Source of the DNA: Pelodera strongyloides
Lineage: Eukaryota; Nematoda; Chromadorea; Rhabditida; Rhabditidae
DNA length: 64,000 bases
Direction: 5' to 3'
Assembly: GCA_036852015.1 (NCBI GenBank)
Contig: JAANDG010000019.1
Coordinates: 1-64,000 of the forward strand
Positions 12,101 to 20,736 of the stretch are shown in pieces. The position numbers were made by a program, and so were the translations under genes. The notes below the pieces were generated by a model that made no database searches, was not told where the DNA came from, and saw only the letters and a program-made list of their open reading frames with translations. Each line of letters starts with the position of its first letter. The first letter of the stretch is position 1.

Positions 12101-14838
12101 GTTGTGTTGGACTCGAGTTTGGTCACCACCATATACGGTATGTAGTAGATTGGATTCTTGCTTTTCACTGGGGCTTCCTCGATGATATTGGACGATAATT
12201 GTTGTTCGATGCCGTCACAGATTGCTTTCCATACTGTTTGATTCTTGTTTGCTGATTCGTAGAGTTGAAATAGGCGACGGTAGGCCACTCCGTAATTTTC
12301 GCCGAGTTCTTTGGAAGCCCCCTCTTTCCATGGGAGATTCACGGTGATTTCTCCCTGTGGAGACATTCTGACTGTCTTGTCGAATTGTTCGAGAACTGCG
12401 TTGTCATTGTTTTCTTCAGCTTCTTCGTTGATACCGATGTTTTCAAGTTTCCAGCGACGTTCGATGTCGATGTTCTGTTCTTTGACGGTATTCATTCTGG
12501 TTGTAGTACTGCCATTTTGTGCTCCGCAGACAATGTAACCGAATATGGTTGGGACTAGGTGAAGTCCCGAAGGCAGTTTGTACTGAGGCTTCTCGAATAG
12601 CATGACGTTGAAGAACAGATCGATTCCAAGAATCATGTGGATGTCTGATTCTTCTTCTTGTTCGGAGTGAGAGATTTTTCTCTTCTTGAGGAACTTTTTG
12701 TCTGCTTCACTCAGTTGCTGAAGTTTGACTGGAGAAGTGATCTCCTTCTTGGTGAACATGAGGCATTTGAACTCTTTGTCGTGTTCGTCCACTAAGGTTG
12801 TCTCGACTTGGTCAACGGAAATTGATTTCGTTTCGTTGCCGAACAGGATTAAGTTCATTTCGACGTCAGACTGCACTTTGTTGAGCTGCCGTTCGTCCGC
12901 TACGTCTTGTCTGATGAAACTATTTTCAGCTCCTGTGTCGATCATTGCGTTTAATATGAACAATTCGTTTGTTCGATCGTCGCGAATCGCTGGCTTTGCG
13001 ATCATGAGAAGGTTGTCGATGTCGTGCTGTCTCTTGGACATATTTTGCCGTGTTTGGCGTTGATTCCAACCTGTACGAGGCGGATTGTTTGTGGACTGAT
13101 TTTGTTGCGCCGTTCCTGACTGATTACTGCTTTTCTGGCAGAGTAGTGTGGCGTGATTTGTGCCGTTGCATCTTTTGCAGCTTGTGTGGGTTCTGCACGC
13201 GTTTGTGAGATGGCCTTTCTTCAGGCATTTGAGACAGCGCTTCTGGAGAAGTAAGGAATTCTTCCTTGATTGTAGTGTTGGACATGTGCGGCATTCAGAA
13301 GATTTGTGACCTTCTCGGGAGCAGAATATGCAGAAGGGTTTGTCCTTCTCATTTGCAGAATTTGTGGTACGCTGGACGGGGTTTCTGTTTGGCTGTCTTT
13401 GAGGGATGTCGCGGTTCCCGTTGTACTTGTTGATGAACTGTGGATTGTTTCCTGTGCGGAGATTGGTGCGGGTGAACTGCGGATTGTGTTCCGTGCGGAG
13501 ATTGGTACGTGTGTTCATTACGTTCACGTCGAGGTCTTCGATACCTTGCATAACGTTGTTCAGCTCCTCTTGGCCGCGTATGATTTCATCGATTTCCTCC
13601 AGCATTTCATCCATGTTGGTGAACTCAGTTTCGATTTTGTGTAGTTCCGTCAAGACGCTTCGTGGGAACTTCATTTTTACGTCCAGAATCATTGTACGTG
13701 TGTTCATGTCCAGTTGTAGCTTACGGAGACTTGCTACGAGTGCACACACTTCGTTGTATGTGCTTCTGATGCAGCGCGTTTTATCGCGTGCTCTGGGGAG
13801 TTTTTTCAATTTCTCCCAGATGGCTTGCAGCCGTGTTGTTTCATTGCCGAAAGTCCTTCGCAATGTGTCGATTGCTTCATCGTATGTAGATCCGTCCGAG
13901 TTGAATTTTCGAATAAGATCGTGTGCTCTCCCCTCGAGATTTGACCGCAACGTTGTGAATTTTATGATGTCTGGGTGGTTCGTGTTGTGGACTAGCGCGT
14001 CAAACATAGCCCAGAACTCATCCCAGGTCTCGGGATCTCCATTGTACTTGGGGATCTTGAACTCGGGCATCATGTGCCTGAGGAGGTAATTGTCCTCTGT
14101 TGTACGTGCAACATTATTGCAACGGGCTTCTCTGTTGGCAGTGTTGGCAGTGTTGGCTGCCTGTTGTCCTCTGTTGCTTGTCTGCTCCTGTTGTTCCCTG
14201 CGCTGTAGGGATGATCTACCTAAGGAGGAGATAGACGGGTTTTGTTCTGCTTCGCTTGGTTCAATAGCGTGACCTTCGTCAGTATACGTTCGCTTGTGAC
14301 GTGCTACACGTGTGTTCCCTGCTCTGTTTGAAAATGACATGTTTCTCAACTGTAAGTCGGGGAATGCGTTCCTTGCATTAGTTTTCAGCCGTTCGTACGA
14401 CTGTTCCATGTTAATCAGTTGTCTTTCCATTTCGGAAAATAGTTTCTCGGCATCCTTCTGTTTCTTGTCAAGTACGTCTCGTTGCAGCTGTCTTGCGTCT
14501 GGCGTGAGTTCTTCGGCTATTGCCTGCCCTGCGGACAGGTAGTCTATTATCTCATCTTTCATCGAGAAGAGCGCATCGCGCTCTCTTCTGATGACAGCGA
14601 CGAAATCGATAATTTTTTGCTCTGTGTCTAGTACTGGTGTGTTTGCGATAGCAGCCTGCTTGGTGTCGTTGTTTAGTTCATGTCTGCATTCATCTAGTGC
14701 GCTCGTAAGCGAAAGCTTAACTGCGTTTAGCTCCTTGAAAAGGGGCTCGTTGTGCGCTGTGGTCATTGACCTAGTCATTCGTCCGACGTTTCTGACCGTT
14801 TGGTCGTCATCGCTTAGGTAGCCGCGATTAGACGGCAT
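6148..14838 (-). CDS. Gag-Pol-Env polyprotein of a BEL/Pao retrotransposon
   Basis: One unbroken 2896-residue frame carries every retroelement function. The start is the first ATG after a plausible CTGTAG splice acceptor. Approximate order by residue: Gag with a DUF1759-type capsid region (about 240-400); three CCHC zinc knuckles (about 500-575); a retropepsin-like protease with DTGAENSF (about 634); reverse transcriptase with the active site YVDN, the Pao variant of YxDD (about 1040); RNase H (FTDAS near 1212); an integrase HHCC zinc finger (about 1540-1570) and DDE core with LDFAG, YSDNAT and NGSVER (about 1613-1720); and a DUF5641-like C-terminal segment (about 1840-1900). The Env part follows in frame: a hydrophobic signal (about 1940), a Thr/Pro-rich stalk, a membrane segment (about 2283), a second hydrophobic signal (about 2400), a Cys-rich phlebovirus-G2-like ectodomain and a C-terminal membrane anchor. 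Fusion of env to pol without a frame break is unusual; a subgenomic or proteolytic route for Env is expected. Confidence 0.93.
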   Translation of the reverse strand: MPSNRGYLSDDDQTVRNVGRMTRSMTTAHNEPLFKELNAVKLSLTSALDECRHELNNDTKQAAIANTPVLDTEQKIIDFVAVIRRERDALFSMKDEIIDYLSAGQAIAEELTPDARQLQRDVLDKKQKDAEKLFSEMERQLINMEQSYERLKTNARNAFPDLQLRNMSFSNRAGNTRVARHKRTYTDEGHAIEPSEAEQNPSISSLGRSSLQRREQQEQTSNRGQQAANTANTANREARCNNVARTTEDNYLLRHMMPEFKIPKYNGDPETWDEFWAMFDALVHNTNHPDIIKFTTLRSNLEGRAHDLIRKFNSDGSTYDEAIDTLRRTFGNETTRLQAIWEKLKKLPRARDKTRCIRSTYNEVCALVASLRKLQLDMNTRTMILDVKMKFPRSVLTELHKIETEFTNMDEMLEEIDEIIRGQEELNNVMQGIEDLDVNVMNTRTNLRTEHNPQFTRTNLRTGNNPQFINKYNGNRDIPQRQPNRNPVQRTTNSANEKDKPFCIFCSREGHKSSECRTCPTLQSRKNSLLLQKRCLKCLKKGHLTNACRTHTSCKRCNGTNHATLLCQKSSNQSGTAQQNQSTNNPPRTGWNQRQTRQNMSKRQHDIDNLLMIAKPAIRDDRTNELFILNAMIDTGAENSFIRQDVADERQLNKVQSDVEMNLILFGNETKSISVDQVETTLVDEHDKEFKCLMFTKKEITSPVKLQQLSEADKKFLKKRKISHSEQEEESDIHMILGIDLFFNVMLFEKPQYKLPSGLHLVPTIFGYIVCGAQNGSTTTRMNTVKEQNIDIERRWKLENIGINEEAEENNDNAVLEQFDKTVRMSPQGEITVNLPWKEGASKELGENYGVAYRRLFQLYESANKNQTVWKAICDGIEQQLSSNIIEEAPVKSKNPIYYIPYMVVTKLESNTTKHRVVYDASSHQKGKRSLNECLHPGPVILPESPGIIIRSRVSKQLMIADVEKAFHTIRLHEKDRDATRFLFLKNPNKPPHPDNLRILRFTRIPFGINSSPFLLGRSIQFYTDKSKASPVIKNAIHNDLYVDNLILSFDKASDLISLYHQSKKIFSDMSMNLREFASNCSQVSRIPKEDLNGQESQKVLGLKWNIREDTYAIKKAKDIPDDVSITKRMAVRAMAETFDPLGLYSPIYAPGKVLIQDIWMLGVEWDEVLPKEMQDKLREFLLTIKETNMVVPRKYQFPSGNIMSHELVVFTDASKRLYGTVVYLRSQNEKGQATTNLIMSKSRLGTDKGLTIPRAELMSILIGTRLAKYVEKELRLKIRRITICSDSEIALYWVKNNTTYRQFVENRVREIRSTADYFKSKGIPTEFCHVNSEDNPADHTTRSLTPETIDSSNWWHGPKWILESKANWPKNPNFQEITKLSDADKEIDKKEIAVIETRTTHVQEIPDSTEFRFDLTWTNSVYKVYTMVAMVLTFLVRSVNFFGNPACKLRKACPELNSVFVNNGINGTLIDAAEKVLIRQHQREFKIHERKDANLYMENGIVFHKHRRENDKEWSTERPMLKANSRLAYLIIMDIHEYSHHSGVNTVMGIFNEKYYAPRLRSAVKSALRGCPKCRRQNNKPFPVAPLPQLPKERVNRSLPFTHTALDFAGPFTVLNSDLFHTTKAYIALFSCLASRLLHVEVVYSLSVDEFMLALARFMARKGTPQTIYSDNATTFSLTSKLLNGMTTTEHIDKLAARHKLTWKFSAAAAPWQNGSVERMVGILKKALRHAIGNTTLTKSKFETAVIESEKIVNIRPITYVNDTDNEFEVIRPIDLISPRIRMPQCEINDQENEYLDYTESYRDVNKHVERFWKLWKRDYLATNKVFENYTQKNKEHAAQLVPQIGEVVLIKDENQPRYKWKLGRVMDLKLGRDGRVRSVSLKSNRGNLITRPVQLLVPLEICYPAPKKAPVQQERVQEYARSAKGKSNTLRTNAISFFCIVMAFSLFQTANCVKINLDKIPTYGTRFPTFPTTMRTTTTTPLPSTLPATTKPPVTPPKPAPTVIPVRETTNQTPWKTIAHTVRSISYTTLTTTPTTWKPKEATAKIVTLPYVIPQAYGQKTQALLSQAPYSQTQTTPTTAQPTTTVYIDRGEHTTRNAEVEKKSISKEYNMTLDSFLKHLGRFPEDHVHDEHYEKWLTAKPATSAPKIAQKFSVHNHFMSKSPAISNDASIICTRGSVLLKDSNPITDHPYKVCARAMQVKNGYCFNSMTPNKETEVPLPQNIALHKHNIRWKRFDGTKFVILEQICASQPFCENIQCTFCWENALNPLCQPQRFVTLITFLLLLFTFLIWVIFSLTCRFNQTMRNIATGYQLIRKRLSKENRSTSNQHPLSRVGNRLRGKQETDEIAEEMTELTNWGLPKIPSSKRSQKNTAQEVPSTSRCLGTFNFKIPSRKNLTLLTIALNIITMTSACDTTISISHNETICENDQCKVRSLQDIFFTPHTKETCVNVALNNTIYEQFIIKARHASYRCLKTDIAFTRNSTISVESAKRCAGNSLCVADKCGGVRHDTLIPDLATANRYPGRSYCTTSCGGWSCQCFRFDNGCLFYRTYAIPNNETEIQTFQCRQWVSQMVLDVEHRKLNGQTNVTTITVFEGQQIEAGNVKITLVNINHEGMLPYSESSFLQAGNKIAVAKRNAPSPALNCNDKGICEYVETCTCQAGEEQSICQCEERDLFAELNSHEYSLPIIGESFELTQTVNNVPSLKMFDTSFHLNIRLESVFDIYTNENSADCRITSFTPYTGCYNCHSAGATANIVCFAEQTTRAHIECDKTYMHTILCNKNGFSNEIRRQFDNALVSELCYVKCGAKNIAIRMEGHLQFTNTEDMEHGIHVVIGGKNATINTDGFHLPDVLHIGWSILTNLPKIIGYFLITLALIYALSKCIPFLAKYALLL

Positions 14839-14848
14839 TGTGCTACTC

Positions 14849-15988
14849 TACAGATTTTCGAGAGAAAAAAGGAAATTGATTTAGAGTACGATGAACGATT
14901 ATGGGCCTCTGGGATGGCTGCAAAAGCAGGCTCTCAGGGCAGAGGGGCCTCAGGGCTGGCTGTAAAAACAGGCTCCCAGGGCAAAGGGGCCTCAGGGCTG
15001 GCTGTAAAAACAGGCTCCCAGGGCAAAGGGGCCTCAGGGCTGGCTGTAAAAACAGGCTCCCAGGGCAAAACGCCTCGAGGGCTGGCTGCGGTGAAGCAGG
15101 CTCCCAAGGGCGAACACGAAAGAACGAGACGGGACGATGGACGCACGTTCACGAACCTAGCGGACTATCAACACCTGTTAAGGTAGATGACAGTCGCAAG
15201 ATTAATGAGGTGACGAATTGTGACAAACGACAAAGATCAACGGTCTGGCGTACGTGTGTACTCTTCAGTCCGTTGTTGACAGACACGACACAGATGACAC
15301 AGTAACAAGAAAAAAATCACAATTCTGTGCTGAGACAAATTTAAAAGAAAACGAAGAGGAATTGAAGTTGCGAGAAAGGGCTGCTGGAGAAACAACAGAA
15401 ATAAGATCAACAAATTGGCGATATAAGAAGATTTTAGTCTCAGATGGCGAATCTAGACAAGGGATTGGGTTATGAGGAACACAACTGTGACGACTGATAT
15501 GTGAGAGCTGAAGAAAGAGTGGTCAATGTGACACTATTTCCTTCAGCGAATGAATGAAAGAGAGAAAAAATGGATAGAAAAAACGCCCAGAATATGTGTG
15601 TTATGACGAAGTAATAGATCAAAATACAACTAAATGTATACGCGATAAGCGATAATAGATTGAAAGCAAGTATGAACGACAAATTGAATCACTGAAATTT
15701 CCGACAGATATGAAAAAAGAGCAATGAAAAAATTTCAACAGGTATGTTTGAAAATGAAAACGAGAAATAAATTGAATTGATGAAAAATCAAAAATGTAAG
15801 ACGGTTGTTAGTTGGGAATACAAATGGAAAATAGAAAAAAAAATTGCCAAAAAAAGGTACAGTAATAAGTAAATAAATAAAAGTGATTAAAGTGTTAATT
15901 GGAAATAAACACAGTAAAAAAGAACTTACTTTTTCGCCACGCGGGTCTTCAGAATAGAGTAGGGCCACCGTATTAGACGGTGCACCAA
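14849..15988 (-). promoter_or_regulatory. 5' leader of the BEL/Pao element with primer-binding site and possible splice sites
   Basis: On the minus strand the LTR is followed one base later by TGGTGCACCGTCTAATAC (15987 downwards), starting TGG as a primer-binding site should. Its first ten bases could pair with a tRNA-Gly-type CGGTGCACCA end; the tRNA identity is inference. About 45 bases downstream lies a strong donor-like AAAAGTAAGTTC (near 15930), and a CTGTAG acceptor-like site precedes the polyprotein ATG (near 14849), so the leader may be removed as an intron. The segment also holds a 42-bp tandem repeat. Confidence 0.55.
14905..15115. repeat. 42-bp tandem repeat in the retroelement leader
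   Basis: A GC-rich unit of 42 bases, centred on GGGCTGGCTGTAAAAACAGG, is repeated about four and a half times, with the inner copies identical and the outer ones diverged. The unit length is a multiple of three, so open frames run through it on both strands; these are by-products and are not called as genes. Confidence 0.8.
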
Positions 15989-16344
15989 TGTTAAGCTGTA
16001 GCCTGTGTGTGTGTGTGTGAATGTAGAATGCTCTTGTCAGGGTACAGCTATAGCGATTGACTTGCGGTAGAACTGATGTATATTGCGATAAACAGTACAC
16101 AAAATATACAATCGGGTTTATCTGAGGAAATACAATGTTGAACAGTATATGAGTTGGGTATTACGGTAGAGTACGGTAGCGATTGTTTGTGGTGAGTAGC
16201 GGGAACAGATATGTGAGGAGAGAAGAAGCGATGTGTCCGCAGGATCCACGTTTATATACGGCACGGCGGCAAAGTGGGACGATCAGCGGGTGCGCGCCGG
16301 GGAACTGGGGCGAGCAACAGAGAAGGGTCGCCCTGGCGGCGACA
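15989..16344 (-). repeat. 5' LTR of the BEL/Pao element
   Basis: This is the upstream LTR (element orientation), matching 3948-4304 nearly base for base. It should supply the Pol II promoter; the TATATAAA-like box lies near 16252-16260 on the plus strand. The host pentamer AGCAC follows directly. Confidence 0.9.
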
Positions 16345-16538
16345 AGCACAATGTTCTAGAGTGAAATGGCTGAGAGTGGAGACTACCTAACGTGATGCAA
16401 ATTTCGGATTTTCCCGCTAATTGTGCGGGGTTTCCGTCCACGCCCACTACTGTGGTAACGCTTTCATCTAACTTGAATGATGGGCATATTTATTGCGATG
16501 GAACTTAAATAGAGGCACCAGTATCACTGAGAGCCGAT

Positions 16539-17077
16539 GAGTTGCGCGCCGCACCATTTCGGGAAACAAAATGCGCGCCGCAAAGGAATGGGAAACAAAA
16601 TGCGCGCGGAATAGAAATGGCGCGCAAATTGTTTCCCGAAAAGGTGCGGAAACGGTGCGGAAATGGTGCGGGCGCAACTTGCGTCCCGCACCATTTCCGA
16701 ACCTTTTCGGCAACGTTTTTGAAAGCGCTCGGAGGAACGGCCGTAAGTGCAGTTGTTGTACTAATATTTTTCCGCAAGCATAGATCCCACATGTGTTGTG
16801 AGACCGAGTGGTCTAAGGCGCTGTTCAGAGAAATTATCTAACCAGAGTGTAGGGTTCGAATCCAACACGCTGCTCTCTTTTTGCAGTTGCTACTTATACC
16901 GCACCGTTTCCGCACCTTTTCGGCAACGGTTTGGGGGTGTTTCCCGCAACAGTTTGGGGGTGTTTCCCGCACCAAAACGGCAACCAGAGTCGGTGAAAAA
17001 ACTTTTGCGGCGCGCATCAAATTCTTTTGCGGGAAACACCCCCAAACTGTTGCCGCACGCAACTCTTAGGTTTCGTT
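16539..17077. mobile_element. GAGTTGCG-ended repeat with internal tRNA-Leu-like sequence, copy A
   Basis: The ends are inverted, with GAGTTGCGCGCCGCAC at the left and, on the other strand, GAGTTGCGTGCGGCAAC at the right. The body is built from many short words (GTTTCCCGCA, GGTGCGGAAA, GCGCGCC), some repeated and inverted. A tRNA-like segment lies inside (16793-16870). A second copy in opposite orientation is at 41350-41840 with the same internal order, including the tRNA-like segment, which shows that the whole unit moves or was copied as a block. No protein is encoded. Confidence 0.7.
16793..16870 (+). tRNA. tRNA-Leu-like sequence (probable pseudogene) inside a repeat
   Basis: It shows a typical Leu/Ser D-arm (ACCGAGTGGTCTAAGGCG) and a perfect B box (GGTTCGAATCC). 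The anticodon-loop region reads TTCAGAG, giving anticodon CAG (Leu), followed by about nine extra bases that could be an intron before an AACCAG strand. GTGTTG and CAACAC could pair at the ends, but the T-stem pairs poorly. The gene is therefore probably a degenerate tRNA that serves as an internal Pol III promoter of the repeat. A related sequence with TAG in the anticodon position lies near 41.6 kb. Confidence 0.45.
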
Positions 17078-18515
17078 GTTATATCGAAACCAGTATGACT
17101 TGAAATCTGGGTGAATCTTTATCAAAAGAAAAGGGGTTAGTGGGGTTAGAGACGTGGGGCGTTATGCTGAAAATCGTCGTCTCAGTTTGGTTGTCGTCTC
17201 AGTTTGGTTCCGGAAAGGCCGGATTTCTGGACAAGCTACTGACGCGTAGGATGTTCAATTGAGTACCAGGGGTTTAGGCGCTCTTTGTTGATCGGCGCTC
17301 GGTTGGGGTGCGAAGATTGAATAAGAAACAGAGTTTGAATGAACGAGGTGAAAGATGTTAGTAGTAACGTAACAATAGAAATCCAGGCTATCTATCAAGT
17401 AACACATAACAATCTAGCCGACAATAATTTGTTACCGAAGTAAGTGAATCACTGACTTTGAAGTGCTGTCGGAGGTACCACTTGGTTAACCATTTCGTTC
17501 GAATGTTGGTATTATTAAGAAATGGTTGAATTTCCTGGATTGTACTTCATCGAAACTAATGTTGGTCATCTGAATTGTGCACTCTCATCCACCAATCTGG
17601 GGGTTTCCAAAAAAATAGTCTTTTCCTCATTGTCAGACTAAACAAATTATGAGATTACCTTTTCTCGTACGTAAATCGAGGCATCCTAGGAAAATGCTGA
17701 CAACGAGTGCTCAACTTCTGATTCTGATAACATCTCACTCTCTAGTGGGGCATCCTAGGGTATAACTATAGTGAATTGACTGAAAAATATTTGACCCAAC
17801 TCTTTGGTACGCTATGTGGGAACTCTCATCCACTGTCGTCTAACAACTTAAGATTCGAGCACTTGTGAACCAGCAGGGTTCAAAAAAATCGGGTTTGGGG
17901 ATCTGCGTCCCTGGAACGTTCCTAACAACTCAACTACACCCGTTACTTACACCGGTGTAAAAAAAAATGAGGCAACATGACAGTAAACGGACATCCTACA
18001 CAAAAAGAAGAAAATAGACGCGAAGAACATAGTGGTTGAAACCCGAAACCACTCGACTGATACCAATAAAGCAAGCGTAAAGGGGAAACGTTTATTTACA
18101 AAAGTAAAGTCCTTGAAGTTCTTCTTCTCTTCCTTATAATTGAAGTTCTTCTCTTCGCAAGAAGTAACATTTTCGCACGCAGTTCACGAGGGAAGCTGCT
18201 TTTCTAATATGCAGACGCACACCGTAGTTTGCTTTCAAATATCGGTGGCAGATCGATCGCATCGATCGGATCAATATTTTTTCAAATTTCAAAATTTCAA
18301 ATTTTTCAAATTTTTTTTTTCAATTTATGATCGCGGCTGGCGATTATTGTTATATTTTTTGTTTGTTTTGTTTTGCGTGTTCCTTTTTTCCGTATATGTT
18401 TCAGTGCATGTTTAGGGTGCATGCGAGTTTTTTGTGCTGATGTACGCTGTTAATGCTAAATTATATGAATTCTTTATTGTACACCGAAGTAAAGCGGAAG
18501 ACAAAAAAAACGACA
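17078..18515. other. No gene recognised
   Basis: I see no supportable gene, RNA or clear repeat boundary. Short AAATTTC/TTTCAAATTT runs occur around 18270-18320. Confidence 0.4.
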
Positions 18516-18518
18516 ACA

Positions 18519-18860
18519 ATAATATAACAACAACAACAACAACAACAACAAATAACAATGAGAGTAACAAAGCGCATATAACAAGCGACAAAAACTATGT
18601 ACAACAAAGGAATGAAGGTACATGTGAATAACTAAGGGTGAATGTTTATATTTGCTACTTCATAAAGCTCGATTAGATCAAGCTCCTCAATGCGGGTTTT
18701 AAACGAATCAACGGAACTCGAAAGAACAATACTATCAGGAAGTAGGTTCCACAAACGAGTGGCCCTGTGCTTAAACGAGAACAGAGACTGGGTAAGTTTA
18801 TCAGAATCCTGAATAACATAGGTGACTCTAGGCCCGCAGGCATGCATTTAAGCAAATATG
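18519..18860 (-). pseudogene. LINE (non-LTR retrotransposon) 3' fragment
   Basis: The minus-strand frame from 18847 to 18632 ends in a stretch containing RATRLWNLLPDSIV and VDSFKTRIEEL. This closely resembles the C-terminus of reverse transcriptases of CR1/Jockey-type LINEs (the common 'R..RLWN.LP......S...FK..L' pattern). The remainder of the element is missing, so it is a 5'-truncated copy. Beyond the stop, going downstream on the minus strand, is a (TTG)n run (plus-strand CAA repeats, 18525-18551), which could be the element's 3' tail. Confidence 0.6.
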
Positions 18861-19010
18861 CCCCTTTAAGCAAATATGCCCATATGCCCAAACAATCGCA
18901 TGTCGCCGTTCCTTAGGAACCTTCCCAGTTAAAAACGATTTGTTAAAAAATTTACACAATAAGGGCATTAAAACTACTTTAAGATTTTTTATAACAAAAG
19001 AAGAAATCCC

Positions 19011-19838
19011 GGTGCAATCTTAGAAAAGGGGCGCATCGCCGCGCCGCCCCGCCGCGCGCGACGTCGCACGGCCGCACTCTCATTTTCTCTGACAGAGAGA
19101 GAGGGAATATTTCCCTCTCTATTTTCCCTCTCTACATTTCCTCTCTATTTTCCCTCTTTTCATTCCCTCTCTATTTTCCCTCCTATGTTTCTCTCTCTGC
19201 TTTCCCTCGCTATGCTATGTTTCTCTCTCTGTTTTCCGCCTTTATTTTCCCTCTCTGTTTCCCTCTCTGTTTTCTCTCTCTCTCTATTTTCCCTCTGTAT
19301 TTCACTCTCTCGATTTCCCCCTTTGTTTCTCTCTCTCTTTCTGTTTCCCTCTTATGTGTGTCTATTATCTCTCTCTCTCTCTCTCTCTCTTATGTGAGTC
19401 CCTCTCTGTGTTTCACCCTCTCTATTTTCTCTCTCTGTGTTTGCTTCTCTCTCTTTCACTCTCTCAATTCTTCTTCAGAGAAACAGAGACGGAAACGGAG
19501 AGAGAGAGAAAACAGAGAAAGAAGTACAGATGGAAAATAGAGAGAGAGAGACTGAAAACAGAGAGTGAAACATAGAAAGATAGAGAGAGAGGTAGAGCAC
19601 AGACGGAGACGGAGAGAGAAACTTAGAGAGGGAAAATAGAGAGGGAATGAGAGGGGGAAATAGAGAGGGAAAATAGAGAGGGAATGAGAGGGGGAAATAG
19701 AGAGGGAATGCAAAGAGCGAAAATAGAGAGGGAATGTAGAGAACCTCTCTCTGTCAAAGAAAATGAGAGTGCGCCGTCGCGCGCGGCGGGGCGGCGCGGC
19801 GTCGCGGCGATGCGCCCCTTTTCTAAGATTGCACCATT
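19011..19838. repeat. Giant polypyrimidine/polypurine foldback (palindrome)
   Basis: The outer arms are near-perfect inverted repeats: GGTGCAATCTTAGAAAAGG at 19011 and its complement ending at 19838, each followed inward by a GC-rich CGCCGCGCC block. The left interior is almost pure CT (words such as CTCTCTATTTTCCCTCTCT). The right interior is the complementary GA (GAGAGGGAAAATAGAGAGG). The whole 830-bp segment could extrude as one long hairpin or form triplex DNA. Frames on both strands consist of low-complexity Ser/Leu or Arg/Glu runs and are not genes. Confidence 0.85.
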
Positions 19839-20736
19839 CATCTTCAAATGGAACGGAAACAAATTAATGCTATACTCAACAACATTTGAAAGCAGTTAGT
19901 TGTCAAAACGTTGCTGCCATATTTTGCGGTATTTTGTTTGAATGCCAATACAGGCTCGCGTTATTCTATTATGCCATGCCATGGAGGGCTTGTCGCGCGC
20001 TAACTGACGTCGCGCGTCCGGTTCTTGGATTTCCAGTCCTATCACCGAGCGAGTGTGCGCTGCGCAAGCTCCGAACTTTGCTTACGGTCGTTTGATTGCT
20101 AACATTGGTTCCATACCTATGTTTATATATATCGGTATCGGTTATCTTATTTAAGGGTTTCAAATTTCACCCGTTTCCGTTTCGTATTTCCTCTCCATGT
20201 CAAGCATTTGCTTAATCAGTCTGTCTAGCACCTCTTGGTTCAATGTGTTGTATCCTACCAAGCCTGTCTCTCTCTCTGTCTCTTTCGTCGGGGTGCACTA
20301 GGATCAATATTGGCTGCGTACCCTCCCGCGCACAACTGTTCGCGATATTCAGCCAAGGGATAATTTCTTTCCCTTCTCCCAACCAACGAACCCCAGCCGA
20401 GGGGATTTCCTGTTCATGTGTTCATGCTTGGGGTACTAGCGTTTAGTTATGTTTTTATTCAATTCTCATTTATTTTGCGATGTGCGCAAAACTGATGTGT
20501 GCATATGTTTGGGTGTGACTGCAATGGGAGTGGCTCTCGTTCGCTTAGAAGTAAGTCCAGAAGCGAATCTGTATAGACAGTTGACCGTAGAAATATAGTT
20601 TCAATCCATTCGCGGATTACAAGTTTAGTTTATTGTAATTTTTGTATGGACATTTTTTTCAGAAACTTGCGGAACTTGGGTTTGAAACCCGTACGATTCA
20701 TTTTTTGGAAAGTGAAAGGATTATTCATTTACCGAA
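19839..20736. other. Upstream region of the RBM26/27-like gene; no gene recognised
   Basis: No coding region is supported. The segment would include the promoter and 5' UTR of the RBM26/27-like gene that starts at 20737, but I recognise no defined promoter element. A short CTCTCTCTC tract occurs near 20270. Confidence 0.35.

Larger units (their letters stand above)
3948..16344 (-). mobile_element. Full-length BEL/Pao LTR retrotransposon with env (semotivirus-like)
   Basis: The element is complete and lies on the minus strand. Two LTRs of about 356 bp (3948-4304 and 15989-16344) begin and end TGT...ACA and look almost identical, differing visibly only near one end (TGTTACAGCTG versus TGTTAAGCTG). 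The 5-bp target duplication AGCAC lies at 3943-3947 and 16345-16349. Inside are a leader with a primer-binding-like site, one long gag-pol-env frame, and a spliced accessory gene between env and the 3' LTR. Belpaoviridae with phlebovirus-type envelope domains are known from nematodes (Cer7/Tas-type). Near-identical LTRs and an unbroken 2896-codon frame imply a recent insertion that could still be active. Confidence 0.93.

Noticed and set aside
13306..14089. Plus-strand frames of up to 227 codons opposite the retroelement polyprotein
   Set aside because: They are antisense shadows of the long gag-pol-env frame; their hydrophobic/Ser composition reflects complementary codons.
19185..19713. Ser/Leu-rich and Arg/Glu-rich frames on both strands
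   Set aside because: They are low-complexity products of the CT/GA palindrome.
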